Shown piece by piece: positions 7,301 through 7,780 of a stretch of DNA of 7,780 bases. The stretch comes from Candidatus Peregrinibacteria bacterium RIFCSPLOWO2_01_FULL_39_12 (GTDB taxonomy: Bacteria > Patescibacteriota > Gracilibacteria > UBA1369 > LOWO2-01-FULL-3). The first letter of the stretch is position 1, and every line of letters starts with the position of its first letter. The position numbers and the translations under genes were made by a program. The notes beneath the pieces are model-generated. The model had not been told where the DNA came from and did no database searches. It worked only from the letters and a program-made list of their open reading frames with translations. Where the stretch lies: contig MFXA01000023.1 in assembly GCA_001787455.1 (NCBI GenBank), forward strand, positions 1 through 7,780. The letters are read 5' to 3'.

Positions 7301-7478
7301 TTTGAAGAGCTTGACCTGGAACAGAAGGCTCAAAAGTCTGAGGCGTTGCATTAGGCACTGTCAAAGTTATACTTTGAATAATGTTTGGATTAGGATTAGG
7401 AGCAGCCATCGCAGGCACAGCAAAAACCGAAGCTAAAATAATCCAAAGGCCAAAAACGGAAGCTAGTTTTTTAAACAT
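4359..7478 (-). CDS. SLH-anchored surface protein with about seven FlgD-type Ig-like repeats
   Basis: This 1039-residue protein is a paralogue of the gene at 1711-4224. Residues 1-25 or 26 form a signal peptide (MFKKLASVFG, hydrophobic stretch, then PAMAA). About seven Ig-like repeats cover residues 32-803. A Ser/Gly-rich stretch (804-833) and an acidic Glu/Ile/Ser stretch (834-854) lead to three SLH domains (855-906, 917-970, 980-1037), and the protein ends right after SLH3. An in-frame TAA lies 9 nt upstream of the ATG, so the start is firm. There is no Shine-Dalgarno; the leader is TAAAAAAAT. The first Ig repeat carries a close Cys pair (119, 124). The C-terminal half aligns throughout with the neighbour, pointing to tandem duplication followed by a change in Ig copy number. 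It is probably a wall-bound stalk or S-layer-type protein; its binding partner is unknown. Confidence 0.94.
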   Translation of the reverse strand: MFKKLASVFGLWIILASVFAVPAMAAPNPNPNIIQSITLTVPNATPQTFEPSVPGQALQTAVVFDNTLNPQLANSTGYARVIHGTTTIIKTLATWTNTNAPISIPDWDGKSVDTGVLVCGGTFCPVGNYKVEVYVEYGTDPTYDVESSDFKIVPAVNITDLTVDPATFNPITQTADISFGISTGGFITVQIMDGATEKKLLLNETLTAGSYSKANKTALAWNGKDSAVPAVILPNKTYTVKVTSKQTADGTVLDTETASVTVNVPSTLSLTTFTLTPVLVKSGGTFDPSSGGDNQDLEIEYALNQTADSVLIEIKDSKDNILKNQTFANTANGKMQFWDGMFSGKIVLPGVYKAKITASKSGETAVTSLKDFTVAYNNTNKGDLVDFNVIPDSFDPDVEEAFVEFKNTVDSDLTVEIQEADGDVIKTFSGYQNSNHDANKTHSILWDGKNDSGSFVSTATYKAVIVSRNVYGVVLKEKNVTVNNSGGSVSTSNAHISGISFSPSSKFDPAKYDELKIQFDAEQDLDSLKILATRGSQSIELYNEEDVEEENNLEITWNGTDDDDEYAAGGSWKIKFYSKIGSTELLAVKSITVEYEEPQIDDLYLSKEKFDNDAGEFTYVIFRVDYESNVTIKLLEDNKEAEDVTEDLNVEANKWYAVQFDGGSYDYNDDLDLKLIAENTANEDVFDSEKISVDLAEDAVSTNKSNITQDYIESVVTNGDDEMTLYYDIDLDADVTATIHKGKTSSGTVVVTLMNAQAQTSGQHSITWNGKDKDGKKLAAGFYTYKILSKANGSDTETGLFVVGAVGDGGDYSSSGGSGSSGDSTGVNVIIDGGDEEEEISSEEEISEEEISSECAGFSDVDSDDGNCEAIEWVKEQGIFTGYSDGTFGYNQAINRVELLKVLMEFLEIDVSPAAGNLGFSDVEAGAWYMPYLAVAKDLGIFQGDAGKSTARPGDSVNRVESLKLTFESLKAVTGYIASTCGSTYPDVKSSDWYYKYVCSADQYDLFESIDGVNFIPGLFATRAEVAAMLFKLNKVGLL
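4368..4916 (-). other. Three SLH domains of the 1039-residue protein
   Basis: These cover residues 855-1037. SLH1 (4761-4916) contains IFTGYSDGTFG then INRVE, SLH2 (4569-4730) contains FSDVEAGAWYMPY then VNRVE, and SLH3 (4368-4541) contains YPDVKSSDWYYKY then the classical ATRAE. Only the last copy keeps TRAE. Cysteines occur as pairs in SLH1 (855, 868) and SLH3 (981, 999). Confidence 0.9.
4924..4974 (-). repeat. Tandem 15-bp repeats encoding the Glu-rich linker
   Basis: On the plus strand GAAATTTCTTCTTCA occurs twice back to back (4924-4938 and 4939-4953). After GAA comes a third, longer variant (4957-4974). The coding strand reads runs of Glu spaced by Ile-Ser. All three units are multiples of three, so the frame is kept. 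The linker lies in the same place as the 21-bp repeat linker of the paralogue, but the unit is different. Confidence 0.85.
5070..7385 (-). repeat. Array of about seven FlgD-type Ig-like repeats (1039-residue protein)
   Basis: The array covers residues 32-803. Turn motifs are DWDGKSVDTG (106-115), AWNGKDSAV (220-228), FWDGMFSGK (337-345), LWDGKNDSG (445-453), TWNGTDDDD (556-564), QFDGGSYDY (659-667, degenerate) and TWNGKDKDG (767-775). Repeats 2 to 5 begin with F[DN]P motifs (FNPITQ, FDPSSG, FDPDVE, FDPAKY); repeat 6 has FDNDAG. Repeat 6 has lost the Trp and the later Gly, yet keeps KWYAV just before the turn, matching RWYAV in repeat 4 of the neighbour. Confidence 0.85.
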
Positions 7479-7510
7479 ATTTTTTTACATGTTATTAATA
7501 AAGGAGGCTT

Positions 7511-7540
7511 ATACTAAACAATATCCATAGTACAAGTCAA
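7511..7540 (-). promoter_or_regulatory. Probable sigma70-like promoter for the 1039-residue SLH gene
   Basis: On the minus strand TTGACT (7535-7540) is followed after 18 bp by TAGTAT (7511-7516). Transcription would start near 7504, about 26 nt before the ATG at 7478. The layout resembles the promoter of the paralogue (TTGACA, 16 bp, TACTAT). The -10 is a 4-of-6 match, so this is the weakest of the three promoter calls. Confidence 0.5.
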
Positions 7541-7629
7541 TAGTAAATACGAAAATTAGTCGTCTTCCATTACATTTTCTAAAGCGACAAAAATTATGAA
7601 ACAGTCTGGAAAATCAATCTTACAGATCA

Positions 7630-7653
7630 GAAATTTTGCTTTTGCAAAATTTC
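7630..7653 (-). terminator. Perfect 10-bp inverted repeat, possible terminator of the upstream gene
   Basis: The stems 7630-7639 (GAAATTTTGC) and 7644-7653 (GCAAAATTTC) are exact reverse complements around a 4-nt loop. It begins 1 nt after the stop codon of the partial gene at 7655-7780. On the minus strand no T-run follows, so it would be an atypical terminator or an mRNA 3'-end stabiliser. On the plus strand it is followed by CTTATTCTTTT, closer to a classical terminator, but no plus-strand gene is seen. The inverted repeat is certain; the role is not. Confidence 0.45.
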
Positions 7654-7654
7654 C

Positions 7655-7780
7655 TTATTCTTTTAGCAAAGATTTAATTATATAGAATGTGCCTTTTTCA
7701 TTTAAAAGTCTTTTCCCGTTTTTATTTAAAACCGGCTTAAGAAGTTTTAATTTTTTATTCAAATAACCGACCGTAAAAGG
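7655..7780 (-). CDS. C-terminal fragment of an unrecognised Lys-rich protein (start beyond window)
   Basis: One minus-strand frame is open from the right edge to a TAA at 7655-7657, giving 41 residues. The other two frames hit stops within about 25 bases of the edge. The peptide is rich in Lys and Leu and poor in acidic residues, including KLKLLKPVLNKNGKRLLNEK and a final FYIIKSLLKE, with no clear membrane segment. It does not resemble the acidic SLH proteins downstream. An inverted repeat directly after the stop and a 176-bp gap before the next gene suggest the end of a separate unit. Too little is present to name a family. The fragment could be a chance open frame, but a codon run ending right before a hairpin favours a real gene. 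Confidence 0.55.
   Translation of the reverse strand, partial: PFTVGYLNKKLKLLKPVLNKNGKRLLNEKGTFYIIKSLLKE

Noticed and set aside
7501..7508. AAGGAGGC on the plus strand, like a ribosome binding site
   Set aside because: No plus-strand start codon follows at a usable distance. On the minus strand it reads GCCTCCTT within the leader of the longer SLH gene, resembling the anti-Shine-Dalgarno, probably by chance.
7597..7686. 29-codon plus-strand open frame starting ATGAAACAG
   Set aside because: It has no Shine-Dalgarno or promoter, spans the perfect inverted repeat, and overlaps the end of the minus-strand partial gene.

Overview
The window is AT-rich and carries four genes, all on the minus strand, read from right to left. 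Two are complete and two run off the ends. The three with visible N-termini start with a Sec-type signal peptide, so this looks like a locus for cell-surface proteins.

Layout from right to left (direction of transcription): (i) 7655-7780, the last 41 codons of an unrecognised Lys-rich protein; (ii) 7479-7654, an intergenic region with a perfect 10-bp inverted repeat and a sigma70-like promoter; (iii) 4359-7478, a 1039-residue secreted protein with about seven FlgD-type Ig-like repeats, a Ser/Gly then acidic linker, and three C-terminal SLH domains; (iv) a 134-bp gap with a promoter; (v) 1711-4224, an 837-residue paralogue with five Ig-like repeats, an acidic Pro/Glu linker, three SLH domains and a Cys/Gly/Tyr tail; (vi) 1489-1710, a strong intrinsic terminator followed by a promoter; (vii) 1-1488, the first 496 codons of a large secreted transglutaminase-like protein that continues past the left edge. 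It has no stop codon inside the window, so a stop-to-stop ORF search can miss it.

How the parts may work together: the two SLH proteins look like cell-wall-anchored stalks or S-layer components. SLH domains would hold the C-terminus at the wall, and the Ig repeats would form a rod ending at the free N-terminus. The transglutaminase-like protein resembles the transglutaminase region of large RHS/YD-type surface proteins. By my alignment all three catalytic positions are replaced, so it is more likely a structural or binding domain than an enzyme. Each of the three genes has its own TTGAC(A/T)-type promoter, and a terminator separates the SLH pair from the transglutaminase-like gene, so they are probably separate transcription units.

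Organism: the start codons lack Shine-Dalgarno motifs, the two SLH genes share an A-rich start context, all three visible stops are TAA, and no TGA is read in frame in about 2,400 codons. UGA is therefore not reassigned here, which argues against code-25 Gracilibacteria or code-4 lineages. AT-rich DNA with SLH plus FlgD-Ig surface proteins would fit an uncultured lineage such as a standard-code Patescibacteria (Peregrinibacteria-like) genome, but this is a low-confidence inference. No RNA genes, CRISPR arrays or mobile elements were seen.
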